Shown here piece by piece: positions 1-12,064 of a stretch of 64,000 nucleotides of DNA. Made by a program: the position numbers and the translations under genes. The notes below the pieces were generated by a model. That model was given only the letters and a program-made list of their open reading frames with translations, was not told the origin of the DNA and made no database searches. Origin of the DNA: Adiantum capillus-veneris (lineage: Eukaryota > Streptophyta > Polypodiopsida > Polypodiales > Pteridaceae); NCBI GenBank assembly GCA_014529385.2, contig CM043942.1:27425969-27489968 (forward strand), written 5' to 3'. The first letter of the stretch is position 1, and every line of letters begins with the position of its first letter.

Positions 1-92
1 TCCTCTACTCGATAAGAAACATTGACTAATGACTAAGGTTTTATCTCTTCTACCTCATAGTCAAGGACTACTATGATTTCAAGAGAGAGGAA
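1..92 (+). mobile_element. 3' internal end and polypurine tract of a chromovirus continuing left of the window
   Basis: The reverse complement of the chromovirus tail at 29493-29600 resembles this stretch closely, including the sequence reading TAGTC(A/G)AGGAC and the purine run AAGAGAGAGG at 81-90. That run is directly followed by TG at 93, the expected arrangement of polypurine tract and 3' LTR. The rest of the element lies outside the window. It is an older, diverged relative of the element at 27900-36794, in the opposite orientation. Confidence 0.7.
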
Positions 93-927
93 TGTCATAG
101 GATCTAATATCTAACCAGCCCAAACGATTTTGTCATATTAAACTGATCATTTAATGTGGGAGAATAAACAAGAACAAGGGTTAGAATATAGACATGTGCT
201 TACGGGTCTATCTCAACACGGGGCCAATGGTTAAGGGGTCCAAATGAGAGATGGTCTGTCAAAGAACAAGGCTAGCTAATGGATCTTAAAGACCTTAGGG
301 TTAGCTTCATTAAAGACTTTCAAAGGTTAGTGTTAAAAGTTCTTTGACCTTAGGCAAGCTAGGGCTATGCTTGAGGTGGGAACCCGGCCCAAGCTTGAGG
401 TGCTTGTCGTGCTTGCTGACTAAGGTGCTTGAGGTGCTTGTTGTTCTTGCTGACTTAGGTGATTGAGGTGCTTAATGACTAAGGTGCTAAGGTGCTCCAT
501 GACTTAGGTGCTTGAGGGGTTAAGGTGTTCAAAAAGTCAAAGCACATCCCTACACAAGGGGGGCGAGCCCTCATTGTAGGAGCTAGAGAGAGAACACACA
601 CACCCTCACACAAGGAAAGCTTGGTAAAAAGAAAACAACTAGGACACTTGTCAAGTTCCCCTTCATGTTGCCCTCATGGTGTGCCTTAAGCCTATTGATT
701 GGCCTCCCAAGGGGTCCAATGATAATTTAGCTAATTTAATTAATTGTGTTTGCATTTATCAAGTCCTCTCTCTCAAAGGGGAAGGGGGACACTGTCCCAA
801 GCCTAGCATGCTTGCTTGATATGCCTAAGCATGTAATTGCCATGCTTGAGGAGGTCCAATCAGGTGTAGGCTAGTGCTAGAAGAGGGGTTCGACCAAAGC
901 AAGGAGGGGGCTAGCTTGGGGGGTATA

Positions 928-958
<31 letters not shown>

Positions 959-1651
959 ACACACACATTGTGTGAGTTGCAAAGTGCAAGAGCTCCATCT
1001 CCTTCTCCAAACTTGTAGAGAAGTTGAGAGCCTACACCAACACTCTTGGCCATGGAATGCAAATCCAACCAAGAGCCATGCTCCAATTCTTAAGCTTGCC
1101 ATCTTCTCCATCTTTATTACTATGCTATTATGTATGTTAAGCAAGAAGAGTGATGATAAGTGAGGAACTGTTTCTTTCTCCTATGAATTTTTCTTCTTCC
1201 TCTTCCCTACCCTCATTCCCCGCTAGCTTTCTCCACCTTTGAAGGTGTTTGAGGCCTTGGGACTGAGACCGGGGATGGTTAATGCTTTCTACAAAGTCTA
1301 TGTTATGCTCGTGATGCATGGAGATATCAATCTTCATTGCATCACCTAGGTCACAAGGAACACAAGGATTGTATTGTACCAAGTCTCTCTTGATGGGAGA
1401 ATCTGTAATACAAAAGCCTATTGGAGGGGAGACCGGCTCCACATAAATTTGGTCCTCAACTATTGTCAAGTTCTCTAAACTCTCTCTCTCTTGCAAAAGT
1501 AATGTTCATGCCAAGTTAATTAAGTACTATGGTTATGTTGCTACCACTAATTAAGTTTGTCCTCTATGTTCTCAAAGTAGTTTCACAAAAATGCTCACTC
1601 TAATTCTCTTAATTCCGCTATTCTTAAAGTTCATAGGCCATTTCCATTACA
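93..1651 (+). repeat. 3' LTR of a plus-strand Ty3 chromovirus
   Basis: This 1.56-kb stretch starts TGTCATA and ends ATTACA. It matches, in reverse complement and with much divergence, the 1.59-kb LTRs at 27900-29492 and 35200-36794. Shared landmarks are the block around 128-160 (AAACTGATCATTTAATGTGG), the GGGCGAGCCC block near 560, and the block around 1429-1465 reading roughly GGCTCCA..GGTCCTCAACT. The length is like that of the family. TTAAA follows at 1652-1656, but the partner target-site copy is outside the window. No real ORF is seen. Confidence 0.75.
928..967. repeat. poly-C run followed by (AC)n inside the LTR
   Basis: Seventeen C residues (928-944) run into an AC dinucleotide tract ending at 967. 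Small ORFs drawn across it are artefacts of the repeat. Confidence 0.9.
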
Positions 1652-2199
1652 TTAAAAGTTTTTGAAATTGTAGAATTGTCATCGCCGACCTCTTTGTAGC
1701 TTCGTGTGATCACACCTCTTTTACTTCAACTTACTTGCATTAACTTTTACTTGATGGGCTACACTTGTTAAGTAAAGTCCTTAGTTGTGAAGCATGTGGC
1801 ATGTAAAGATTTTTTTTTGAAAATATCACAATGATGAGTGGATTATATTAGCAAAACCAATAAATTACAAATTCTAGTCATGCTTGTGTCAACCCATGAC
1901 TTCTCCTAGCTATCACACATACATGGGTTGATAGGGGAGCCACCCCATGACATTGATGAGGGGACTAGAGAGACTCTAAGCTGACCATTCCTTGATTTGA
2001 AGAGGACTCATTAACTAACTAGTCATTGTGGCATCAATCGTCCTATTTTATTTTTCAAAGTTCATTCGTTTCCTAATGGCGACATTTTGCTTTCTTGCTT
2101 TCTTGCATAGTTTCTCGAAGGTCTAATAGTTTTTAGCCTTTGACACATGTTTGAAGTAGTAGTATCTAACAGTTTGTGTTTTATAAGTAAACACTTAAC

Positions 2200-2520
2200 T
2201 TGTGGATACCTTCCCACCCAGGAATAGATTGTTCCTAAAGAACCCTACCTTCCAAGACTTTTGAACCTATTTACATACCTTCCCTGCCAGGCGGCAGATA
2301 GCTAGACACTCTTTGAACAAGTGAGGGAGGTTCTCCCTAGCCATTCTGCATTGCAAGCACCTATCTAGACCAATACCTATGGCTAGGATCTTCACACCAA
2401 AGTGTTGTTCTCACAAGGTTGTTGATAGAATTCATCGTTACCCTCACCCAAAAGAATGAGAAGTAGGAAACGTTTACCAAAAGCCCCAAACAAAGAATGG
2501 CACATGGACCTTCTTAAGTA
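2200..2520 (-). pseudogene. LINE ORF2 C-terminal zinc-binding domain relic
   Basis: The minus strand translates, across several stops, to a pattern typical of the zinc-binding domain that follows LINE reverse transcriptases. A VPFFVWGFW-like segment is followed by CLQC...NLPHLFKEC, matching the C-x2-C...H-x-x-x-C layout. It is short, carries stops and lacks a recognisable RT upstream, so it is a fragment of a LINE unrelated in position and strand to the one at 4797-15480. The domain call rests on pattern recognition only. Confidence 0.5.
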
Positions 2521-3162
2521 CTTGATTCAAAGTTTGCTACAATGAGAAACACAAAAGTAAGCATTGAGATTCATTCTTTTTAACCATTGTGTTCTTGATT
2601 ATAGAAATAGAAACCAATGAAAAGAAATCCAATCAATTTAGAAGGCCAAGTTAAAAGAAGAAAAACAACACAAAAGCAGTGGTGATGGTAGATATGATAG
2701 AAAAAGAGAATGCCACTTATTGACACGACGATAGAAGTCACAGAAGAGATGATGATGGAGATTTTAGTAGACATGATCGACCGGATGATGGAAAATCGTG
2801 ATTGCAAAAGCATTTAGCTTCTATCAGAGTACAAATCAAAGCTATACTTGGGCTGGCTAGCTTCATAAAAGAAGAAAATGGATAAGCCATCACACCAAAC
2901 AAATTTGACAATAATTTTTATGGTCCTTTGTCTTTTTCTTTAGAAAAAGTTAACACTCAGTCTATCAATAATATTCTTGTACATCTTGAAAACCATACGA
3001 CAAGGCCAATTATGCAAGACTAGTTCCTTCTATGTTGTTTTTTCATGATGCTAAAGTAGTTCTTTAAAGTTGCTTAGGTTACAAAATATTATATATGTCG
3101 TTTTTTTAAAAGTGGAATCTCCTTGAGATTTCCACCTCTTTTTGAACAAAAAGTACTTTTGT

Positions 3163-3164
<2 letters not shown>

Positions 3165-3202
<38 letters not shown>
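3165..3202. repeat. (CT)n microsatellite
   Basis: About 19 CT units in AT-rich sequence. A second short CT tract lies near 3644-3664. Confidence 0.95.
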
Positions 3203-3207
<5 letters not shown>

Positions 3208-4796
3208 GCATGGGGCCCCTTCTCTCACTTCTCTGCCACAATCTCAGGTGTTTCCCACCGACAATCTTTCTCTTTTTTTTCATCTCTCTCGCTACTGCTG
3301 CAACGAAAATCTTACCTAATTGAGGCTTCAATTTGCTAACAAGGATGACAATCTTTACGACTATTGTAACAATGGAGCACAAACCTTGTAGGTGTATACA
3401 AGGTGAGGTGAGGTGGGGGAAGAGCGGGCGCAGGCGAGATGAGGTGGAGAGGGCGCTGTAGATAGAGAGGAAAGAGGAAGATGAGGAGAGGGGGGATCCC
3501 ATGCCCTCAAGGGGAGACAAGGGAACAAAAAGGAATCTTTTAACTATTGTTTTGTTGAAAAGTAGTGCCAATATGATAGTAAACACAAATGGAGCATGTT
3601 AGGGCAATAATATGTTTGAAGCATGGATTGGTTAAACCATAGATCTCTCTCTCTCTCTCTCTCTTTTGCTGGGGTGTTTTTTGACCTAGTAGACAATAAC
3701 TCACTATTTTGGTCACAACTTCTTCATTTGAACTTCAATTTGGGTGATCTATAGCCTCAATCAAAGAGCACAATGCCTTCTATGTATTGATGTAAAACAA
3801 AAAGTTTGTAAGCAATGGAAGGTTTTTATGCAGCAATATTGTTGAAGCAAATTGGTTGGAAAAATTTGATTATCATCTCTTGCTTTGCATGTAATGTCCT
3901 CCAGCACACTCACAAGGGTTCTTCTTCTTCAACAAGGTCCACAACCATTTTAAAAAAATGATCCAAAATATTATAAGTATAGACTTAACAACACAACCAC
4001 TCCACCAATGACATCAAAAACCATGATTATGGCATACTTGGTATCATTACGGGAGTCTCTGGCTAGGGATTCTTGTTGTTGAGAATGAGAATCTCAAGAA
4101 GACACTTGAGATGCAAACAATAAGTTTTGATGCAACTTGAAGAGAAGTCAAAGAATGTAAACGCTATCTTGTGAACTTGAATGCTATGAAGGAGTGCATG
4201 AGCAAACTAGAGAATGACCATGTATTGAGAGAGGAGAAATTTGATACCATGAGTTGTGATGTATGTGAGATGAAAAATGTATGCACAACACGTCTTGGCC
4301 TGATATATGTGATAGCAATGTGGTTTTCAATTCCTCTCATGCAAGTTATGGCCCAACCAAGGAATATTGAGAATGTGAAGTAGAGAAGTTGAAGGAACAA
4401 GAACAACATTCCAAGAACAATGTTATTCATGGAATTCCCAAGATAATTCAAGACACCATTTTTATTGAATTTTTTTTCAACACCCACCTTGGCATATCAC
4501 GAGTTATGGTCTATGGGGCAATAGAGTTGGTAGGCAAGGATCTCCTCGCTCAAGAGAGTGGCCAATTGTATGCACCATGCTGGTGGATTAAGCAAAAGAT
4601 TATTCTCGATAAAAGTTGGATTTATTTCAAAGATACAAAATTTTGTGTATGTGAAGATCACACTATTATGCAATAAATTGTGCATTGCAAGCCATACGAG
4701 AATAGGAATAAGGAAAAAAGGACATGTTTCATGAAGAAAACAAGGCAAGTCCCTTGAGCAAATAGGGAGACGTGACCTATGAGGCCAAGTTACAAT

Positions 4797-5452
4797 TGAA
4801 AATATGCTTCTAAAATTGCAATGGATACCCAAGGAATGAGAACATTGGCATAGATGAACTAACTAGCAAAGATGATGTTGTACTTCTTGTTGAAACCTAG
4901 GAGCATGATACTCAAAGTATTAATCGGCTCAAGGAATACAATTTACATTCATTGATGTGGTCTGACAATCTCAAGCAATGAAGAGGGCAAGGAGGGATAG
5001 CATACATGATTAAGAAAGGACTGAAAGATTTTGTATCAATTGTAAAAGATGACAAACATAACCATTTGTACGGCTGAGGATCACGATACTAAAATGACCA
5101 CCCATTTTTGCAGTAGGTTACATTCCTTATCATGATTTGCCCGTTTATTCTTTCATGGATAGAGATCATCTATTTGTTTATTTGGAGGATTACATTGCTT
5201 ATTTTAAAGGCAATGGTGATGTTATTGTCTTTGGGGATATGAATCTCAACACAAAAACATTACAACATGATAGTACACAACAATCTGATATGCCATACAT
5301 TTTAACTTGTATGATTTTACTTCAATGGATGAGAAAGAGCCGGATCACTATGGAGAGCTACTTTTGCACATGTGCAATAGTACAGGTATGCTCATTGCCA
5401 ATGGTATATCTTTAGGGAGTGGAACCAATGGATTTACGTTGGAGAGGAGGCA
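4797..5452 (+). pseudogene. LINE ORF2, apurinic endonuclease part (left half of split LINE)
   Basis: The plus strand encodes a decayed endonuclease of the exonuclease-endonuclease-phosphatase fold that nicks target DNA for LINE retrotransposition. Visible landmarks in order are NCNGYPRN (N-terminal Asn motif), LVET followed by a stop where ETW is usual, GGIAYMIKKG, VIVFGDMNLNT (the GDxN catalytic motif) and GELLLHMCNSTGMLIANG. Several in-frame stops occur, at least two where Trp is expected, and the frame shifts near 5310. The sequence ends at 5452 against the LTR of a Ty3 element. The remaining ORF2 resumes on the same strand at 13032. The family is clear; the LINE clade is not. Confidence 0.75.
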
Positions 5453-6992
5453 TGGGGAACACACCCATCACACAAAAAACTTTCCCTATATAGCTCAGGG
5501 TATTCACAACACCCCTGTCCTCTAGAAAAACATCTCCAAAAAACACTTTACTGCTAGCAGACCATCGCGTGCATACCTCGCAACTCGACACATTCTCTAC
5601 ACGATCATAACTCACACACACTCGTAGAATACGTACCAATGGTCACTGCCCTTTGCACACAACAAAACACACACTCGGTCCTTCTTTGCACACACATTGT
5701 GGGGGGCGGGGGGGGGGGGGTTAACGCTACCAACACACACCCAAACCCACTCGCAACAGAGCAAAGAAGAGGGGAGAAGGGAAACCCGGCACGACACGAT
5801 TGCACGCTTTAAAATGGGGAGACTTTATCTATTCAACAAATAAAAACGAATACAACCATGGCCGTAGGCCAAAGCATAGAAAAACACATGTTGGGACGTG
5901 CTCTTTCCAGCTCCCCGCACCAAGCTTTCCATGATCGCTTTCTCCACACGGAGCGCTGTCTCTCTCTCTCTCTCATCGCTCGACGTGCACGAGCAAAAAC
6001 CCCCCTTGGGCTCGCCGCACCTCGATAGAGCTAAAGAGGAAGATCATCTCGCCTTACCCCCAAAAAAAACCCTTTTCTCGTCTCCTCACTTTTTTCCCCC
6101 AAGGGGCAACGGCAAACAACGGCTTAGTTGCCTTCTCCTCTTTTTTCAAAAAAATGCCCCTTCTTGTTACTGCTACTTACCTCCCTCCTTTCCCCCAACC
6201 CTCCTTTCCCCCATAAGTTCACGCTGGGACTCCCGTTTTGCTTATTAAAAATCTCCCTTTTGCCTATTAAAGCCCTCTAGCCACCCTTTACTTTTTTGCA
6301 TTTAGAGCATTAAGCACTGTTTCCCACGCTGTCAATGCTCGCACATGGTCAAACTTGCTAGGTTCCCGTTCGACCTTGCCATACCAAGCTTCATCTTATT
6401 GATTCCACATCTCAAGACCTTTACCACATTATGAACATCTCACGTCCTCAAACAGACATCCATAAAGTTGGAAAAAAGTATGATTCACCCTCGTCATGGT
6501 CGTTTGCCAACTTGGCTTAGACGTACCTCAGTGCCCATAACTTTGATCAGCGGGCCACACATTTTGGCTGATTCCCCACATCACATGCAATTTTCAAGGA
6601 CCTTATAAAGCTAAAAAAAACTTCTATCAGCATGTCTATCAACGTGGCCCAATGAGAACACAACTGCCCCCTTGAAAACTTCGTTGGCCCATAACTTGGC
6701 CGTCTGAGCTGCAAATGGCGATTCAAAAAGACCAGCATGCTCCATAGCTTGAGCTTTACACACCCACTTGTGCATTCTAGCTCGGGCAGCCTGTCCCCGT
6801 TTGCCTTGCCTTGCACGTTGGGGATCTGCAAACCCTTCTAACTTTGGACCTCAATATCTTTCACACCGTGGCTCCGTTTGATGAGCCATCTGGACGGGCT
6901 CCTAGAGCACTGCCTAGGGCTTTCACAACCGCCTTGGAATGTTACCATGCACCTATAAGCATACACATCATTGCATTGCACACCTCCTAGCA
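5453..6992 (-). repeat. 3' LTR (left copy) of the degenerate Ty3 element
   Basis: Starts TGGGGAACAC and ends CCTCCTAGCA. It aligns along its length with 11338-13031, for example the blocks reading CTATATAGCTCAGGGTATTC near 5490 and 11375 and CATTAAGCA near 6308 and 12210. It contains a short poly-G run at 5701-5720 and a CT tract near 5957. No real ORF. Confidence 0.75.
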
Positions 6993-7216
6993 TGAAACAA
7001 CTTTGGATGCACCATCATTGCCCACCCCATGGTTGAACATTTATGTTCAACCGCACACATGTTTATTGCACCTAAAAGAAGTTACAACATCAAACTGTCA
7101 ACCAAAAGCACTCCAAAACCACAACAATATGTACAAAAGCTATCTTCTGTCACCTATCGCACCTGCTCAAGTGGGTTTCCCAACCCCCCTACATTACAAC
7201 ATGGCTACCACTTGGG

Positions 7217-7918
7217 TCAAACACTTGGATTTGGTCTCACCCCTCCACCCAACAACCTCCCATAGTGTTGCATCCTAGTGCACAACCAATCACCCACAAA
7301 GTCTACCCTCGACATACTTCCATCACTCCAAGCACCCATAGGCAAAATTCCCACTTCCAACCAAGCACCATAAAACACATTACCACTCTCATCAAACATA
7401 CCATCACTCAGACTAAACATACCATGCCTTCCCTCCCAACCATATAATGCAAGATCCTCCTCAAGAAAATCTTGTACCTGTTCGGTAGCCCACTGCACCG
7501 CTGCATTTATAAGCATCTTTTCAACCACCACACACAAACCTCCTTTGAAAGCTTGGCCCCAACCTAGGAATCTCCACCACTTGTCATAGAGTGCACTTGT
7601 AGCATCGGAAGCTCCATTTGGCTCCCTACTCTCCTCTTTACTTGCCATGCACTCGATTCCAGCATCCTAAGGCACTTCCATACCATCCAGCTCATAGGGG
7701 TCTACTAACACCTCTTAAAGATCAACCACATGTACTTGCTTTTCAAGCTTCTCCTCATCTCGTGGCGGACAAAGCACAAAGCCACCTTTAATGTGTATTT
7801 TGGCTAAAGCCTTCTCAACAAGTACCTGTGATTCTTTATCCATTTCACCCACAGGGTCATCAAACCCCCAATCAACTTCATTTTCCATGCATTCCTCACT
7901 AAAAGAACTTGTATCCAA
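7217..7918 (-). pseudogene. Unrecognised 3' coding relic of the Ty3 element (two ORFs)
   Basis: Two minus-strand open frames, 7715-7918 (67 codons, acidic, ending in a stop) and 7217-7648 (143 codons), are in the sense of the gag relic and close to the 3' LTR. The composition is protein-like (few low-complexity runs, many Trp, Gly, Asp, Glu) but no family is recognised. They may be remnants of a 3' ORF or of pol sequence too decayed to identify. The second frame runs into the LTR boundary region without evident homology. Confidence 0.3.
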
Positions 7919-8099
7919 GGCACCTCTGTGAACCGAGTCAACATCAGTTACCAGAAGCTGCTAAAGACCGAAGACGTACGAATGCACATAGAAGATCAAA
8001 GTGAAGAAGCAATAAAGATTGGAGTTACACATTTTCCACATTTTCCTGAAATGGTCATGTATTGTAAATTCCCAATTTATTTCAAGCCATTGTAATATT

Positions 8100-8850
8100 T
8101 TAATGTGTTACGGGCTCAATAGGAGTTCCAACCTGTAAAAGAACAGGTCAGCTAGTGTGCCTAGGTGGCAGATTCAGTAAGTGGTGGAGCCCTAAGGTCT
8201 TGGGCGCCCTTACATTGCATATTTTTACCCTAGGTATATAAGGCAGTGTGTAAAAGAAATTAGGGTTCTCAAGCTCATTTGTTGAGAGCACTCTTTGGTG
8301 AGAGCTCTTGAGGTGTGTGCCTATGGAGTCCTTAAACTTCTCCTTACTCATGTGACTTGATAAACACTAATCAATGCTTAATTCTTTTTCACTATGCCTC
8401 TCTCATGCTTCTTGTGATTGCCTATGATGCTTTGATTAGCTAGATCTTAACTAATTAGTGGTTAATCCCGCTCTAATCTTGTGTGATTTTCCTCTTTTGC
8501 TTGTGTGTGCATGTAGGTTTGATTGGAGTGTGGTGCTCAATAGATCTATGTGTGTGTGCTTGCAACAATTAGTGTGTTGCATGATAGGATTAGTGTTGTG
8601 TGCGTCTTGCAATCGTAGTGTGTGTGATTGGATTGATTGGAGGTGAAGGGAAGTGGATATGGAGATTGCCCATCATTGTGGCTTAGCTCCTCCATAGGCC
8701 AAGAAGCTCACCTCGTATGGTCACCATTCGTGCTGCCATGGTTAGCTCACTAATCGTGTGGGTGTTTCCATGCCCTAGCCGTGTAGCTCATCCCTCCGGG
8801 TTGGTTATTTTGTTGGTCATTGGGGCTATGCAACGATGGAACCCCCAACA
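8100..8850 (+). repeat. Tat/Athila-like LTR, 3' part, upstream of a primer-binding site
   Basis: The sequence ends CCCCCAACA at 8850, directly followed by a tRNA-Asp-type primer site, which marks the 3' end of a plus-strand 5' LTR. A promoter-like GTATATAAGG lies at 8233-8242. The left boundary is uncertain; 8100 is approximate. No matching second LTR was found, so the element is truncated or its other end was lost. It sits in the internal region of the Ty3 element at 5453-13031. Confidence 0.55.
8233..8242 (+). promoter_or_regulatory. TATA box in the Tat/Athila-like LTR
   Basis: GTATATAAGG lies about 610 bases upstream of the LTR end, in the expected U3 position relative to the primer site. 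No transcript evidence is available. Confidence 0.4.
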
Positions 8851-8852
8851 TT

Positions 8853-8870
8853 TGACGCCGTTTCTGGGGA
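8853..8870 (+). promoter_or_regulatory. tRNA-Asp-type primer-binding site
   Basis: TGACGCCGTTTCTGGGGA differs at 3 of 18 positions from the primer site TGGCGCCGTTGCCGGGGA, complementary to the plant tRNA-Asp 3' end and common in Tat/Athila elements. It begins two bases after the CA end of the LTR. Confidence 0.65.
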
Positions 8871-10264
8871 CGATGGCCTACGCTAGTGTAATTGTGGCAT
8901 AATCGGATGTGTTTTCTCACTAATTTCACTTGTGTGTTTATGGTTTTGTGGATTTTGGATGTGTGTGCATGAAGCAATGTGTTCATTATTCCCTAATTTG
9001 TCACCGTATCTTGCCAACTGTGTGTTTACACACTCTAATTTCACACTAATCCCTTACTAATTTGACTAATGTTGCTAACTTACACACTAATTTGCTACGA
9101 AGGATTGGAGCTTTCAACCGTTCAATCGATCTTCATTGGAAAGGTAATCAAGGTGGTATTCTCAACCTCCCTAGAATCTAAACATGTGTAGAATTGTGTA
9201 GAGATTCCATGATGGTGCAATGCAATGTCAATGCTATGTTATACTATGCTAATTAACACCATGTCTATGCTATCACATACCATGTTGATGCTAATGCAAT
9301 GTTGATGCTATGTTAATTGCAATGCAATGTTGATGCTATGTTATGCTTTGAAATCTTTTGGATTGTTCGTTTTCACGCCGTCGTAATGCGGAAATTTTCT
9401 AGATTTGGTGGCGTATGAAATTGACAAGTTCAATTGCTAATTGGTGAATGTGTGTTGCTAATTGTGTGCCTAATTGATCTAATTGCATACTTGAATGGTC
9501 AATTGCAAGTGTGTGTGCACTAAAATCAAGTGTGTGTGCATTCTAATTGAGTGTGTGCATGCCTAATTTTAGGTGTGTGTATGCTAATTTGCCCTTGTTT
9601 GTGCACTTAAAAATCAATGTGTGCTTAATGATTTTTCAATTGTGATGATTGATTTGTGTTGTGGTCATGCCCAACTAGAGATTTGTGAAATCACATTGCA
9701 ATTTCGACAAAATTAACCCTTTTGTGTGCGCACCTACAGATTGGTAAAAACTGCCAATTATTAGTGTGTGCGTGTGCCTGAAAAGTGCTTAATGTGCATG
9801 ATTATTTAAATTTCTGATTGCTACGTTTTTGAGCTCAAAGCAGGGATTTACACACTCCAAATGCGTCCAATTTTGACCTAATTTTGCCGCTAGTTCTATC
9901 GATTTAATTGCCTAGTTTGGATTTTATCGATCAAATTATTTGGCTTGTGATTTTATTTGGTTGTACTAATCCTCTATGTGTGGAGAATTTTCAAAAAGAA
10001 AAGGCTATTTTTCGGATAATTTTTACAAAATTTTTGCATAATTCCGTAAAAAGTGATATCAAGTGATCTTTATGAGCTATTTTGTGTGTGTATTTACGGC
10101 ATGATTTTGAGCGCATTTGTGCCCTCCTTGGTCAAGTTTTGAACATTTTGCTATTTCTAGGGACCGGGTTGATGATTTTGTCAAATTTGGCTTTTTCGAT
10201 AAAAACTACTATTTTTGGTGGAGGAATCTCAAAGGTCGAGCGAGATTTTCCGAGCAATCCCTAA
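8871..10264 (+). other. Non-coding leader of the Tat/Athila-like fragment
   Basis: About 1.4 kb without a credible ORF, rich in GTGTGTGCAT and TAATTG words, as in long untranslated leaders of these elements. A short array of GCAATG..GATGCTATGTTA repeats lies at about 9215-9345. The stretch ends near 10264 at a different sequence type. No gag was found after it. Confidence 0.45.
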
Positions 10265-10494
10265 AGCAAGCGAGATAGGGCAAGGCACATATACAAAACA
10301 AAAACCAAACATGATTTCTTAGGTGACTTCAAGCACAACAAAAACTGCCACATGGCAACAGGAAGTGGTTCGTGTCTACGATTCTCTCTATTTTCTTGAG
10401 TAGCGTTTAGAGATACCAAACGTCGACTTTGATCTGAGCCTGCCCTCAATGAGATTGACACCCTCCTCCTCAATCCGCCCCATGAAACTCCATA

Positions 10495-10652
10495 TCTCCA
10501 TTGCCCCAACGCCCTATCTTCGCTGAGAGAGGAAACCATACTCACACTTACATGCTTGAGCCTATTCCCTTGTCCGCGATACGCACTATCGCAGCAATTC
10601 GGCTTAGTTCCCATTTCCTTCGATGCGAGATAGGGCGTTGGGGCAATGGAGA
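10495..10652. repeat. 25-bp perfect inverted repeat with 108-bp spacer
   Basis: Arm 10495-10519 (starts TCTCCATTGCCCC) is the exact reverse complement of 10628-10652 (ends GGGGCAATGGAGA). The arms continue imperfectly outward through GCGA. The second arm overlaps the start of a LINE fragment. Confidence 0.85.
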
Positions 10653-10887
10653 AGAGTCAAATCGATTGTGCACATTATGGTCACTGCAAGTTCGAGAGTC
10701 TGAGTACCACACACTACTAGAGTGCTCAGCTTTTGATCACATCCGAACTTGCTTCTCTCACATTTTCAGCCATAACTTAGACCTACACACTTTCCTCTCC
10801 CAACCAAAGTGTGGGCTCTCCATTGCGACTCTCATCACTACAATTTTGGAGCATCGAGCAGGCAAGCTAGGAATTTCTCCAAGTTGA
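10653..10887 (+). pseudogene. LINE ORF2 C-terminal fragment
   Basis: The plus-strand frame (end of 10501-10887) reads RLCTLWSLQVRESEYHTLLEC, then HIRTCFSHIF and TTILEHRAGKLG. This matches the zinc-binding C-terminal segment of LINE ORF2 (C-x2-C-like start, ...EYHTLLEC..., closing Ile-Leu-Glu-His-Arg). It is too short to place in a clade and belongs to a different copy from the split LINE. It abuts the minus-strand gag relic near 10870. Confidence 0.55.
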
Positions 10888-11280
10888 AACCATCTACATT
10901 GACCACTTGGGTGGCAACAACCAGATCACTCCAACAAGCTTTAAAATTATCAAGGAAAGCATCAAAATCTCCACTTACTTCTTGTTGCAACTCTTTAATC
11001 TCCGCATATGCTTTAGTAGGCCGACACCACCTTGCGAAACTTGCAGAGAAACTCCTCTCAAAAACAAACCCTATCCTGCTTATTTGTAGCTTCTAGACCA
11101 TCAAACCAGGACTTTGCTTTACCTCGTAGCACCAACAACACTATCTCTAGCTTTTCTTCATCACTCCACATGTGCAATGATAGCATAAACAATTCAAAAT
11201 TTGTGAGCCACTCATCCGCATCTTCATCACCTCTAAAAATTGGGCCAACACTTTGCCACATTTTTGCTTACAAACTCATC
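10870..11280 (-). pseudogene. Ty3 gag relic
   Basis: The minus strand reads IFRGDEDADEWLTNFELF, SLHMWSDEEKLEIVLLVL and GKAKSWFDGLEA. This is the usual order of the retrotransposon gag domain: a conserved FxG..DxxxW helix, a W..DEEKLE segment, then a GxAxxWF segment. After an apparent frameshift near 11050 it continues with EIKELQQEVSGDFDAF and DGFNLEKFLACL, then is cut off by the LINE fragment near 10870. Gag would form the particle shell. This piece sets the minus orientation of the host Ty3 element. Confidence 0.65.
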
Positions 11281-11337
11281 ACCAAGGAGCAATCAACATG
11301 TTCCTCAGTGGGGGCACCGAAAGATGCAAAGGGGGAA

Positions 11338-12022
11338 CGGGGAACATACCCACCACACAAAAAACTACCCCTATATAGCTCAGGGTATTCACAACACGAG
11401 TGTTCTCTCATAAAACATCTTCAAAAAATACCTTTCTACTAACAGACCACCGCTTGCATACCTCTCAAATCGACACACCCTCTACACGATCATAACTGAA
11501 CACACATCCACACAAAATGCACCAACGGTTGCGCCCTTTGCACACAACACAACACACACACTTTCCCTCTTTTCACACACATTGTCGAAGGGGCAACGCT
11601 GTCAACACACACCCAAGCTCTCTCACAAGAGATCGAAGAAGATGGGGGAAGGGGAACTTGACACAACGCGATTGCACGCTTTAAAATGGGAAGACTTTAT
11701 TCATTCACCAACAAAAAACAAATACAACCATGTCCGTAGACTGAAGCATAGAAACAACACACGTGGGAGCGTCCTCACCAAGCTTTTCATGGCTGCTTTC
11801 TCCAGACATAGCTCTCTCTCTCTCTCTCTCTCTGCTTGACTTGCAAGAGCAAAAACCTTCCGGGCTCGCTTCACCCTCGGCAGAGCTAAAGAGGAAGATC
11901 ATCAAGCCCTCGCCTTGGCCCCCAAAAAAAACCCTTTTCTTGACTCCTCCTTCCCCCCCCCCAAGCGGCAACGACTTTGCCATCGTTGCTCCCGACCTTC
12001 TTCTCTTTTTTCAACTTTCTAA

Positions 12023-12064
<42 letters not shown>

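Larger units (their letters stand above)
1652..4796. other. Non-genic stretch with one LINE relic, otherwise unassigned
   Basis: No coherent coding region is visible except the LINE relic at 2200-2520. The stretch holds (CT)n tracts at 3165-3202 and about 3644-3664. Weak open segments at 4171-4383 and 4389-4676 on the plus strand lie just upstream of the LINE endonuclease and could be decayed LINE 5' sequence, but I recognise no domain in them. Confidence 0.6.

Noticed and set aside
11324-11342. Purine run GCAAAGGGGGAACGGGG before the right LTR, as a plus-strand polypurine tract
   Set aside because: It would imply a plus-strand element, but the only coding relic (gag, 10870-11280) is minus strand and no primer site follows the left LTR. 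Orientation is left as minus with reduced confidence.
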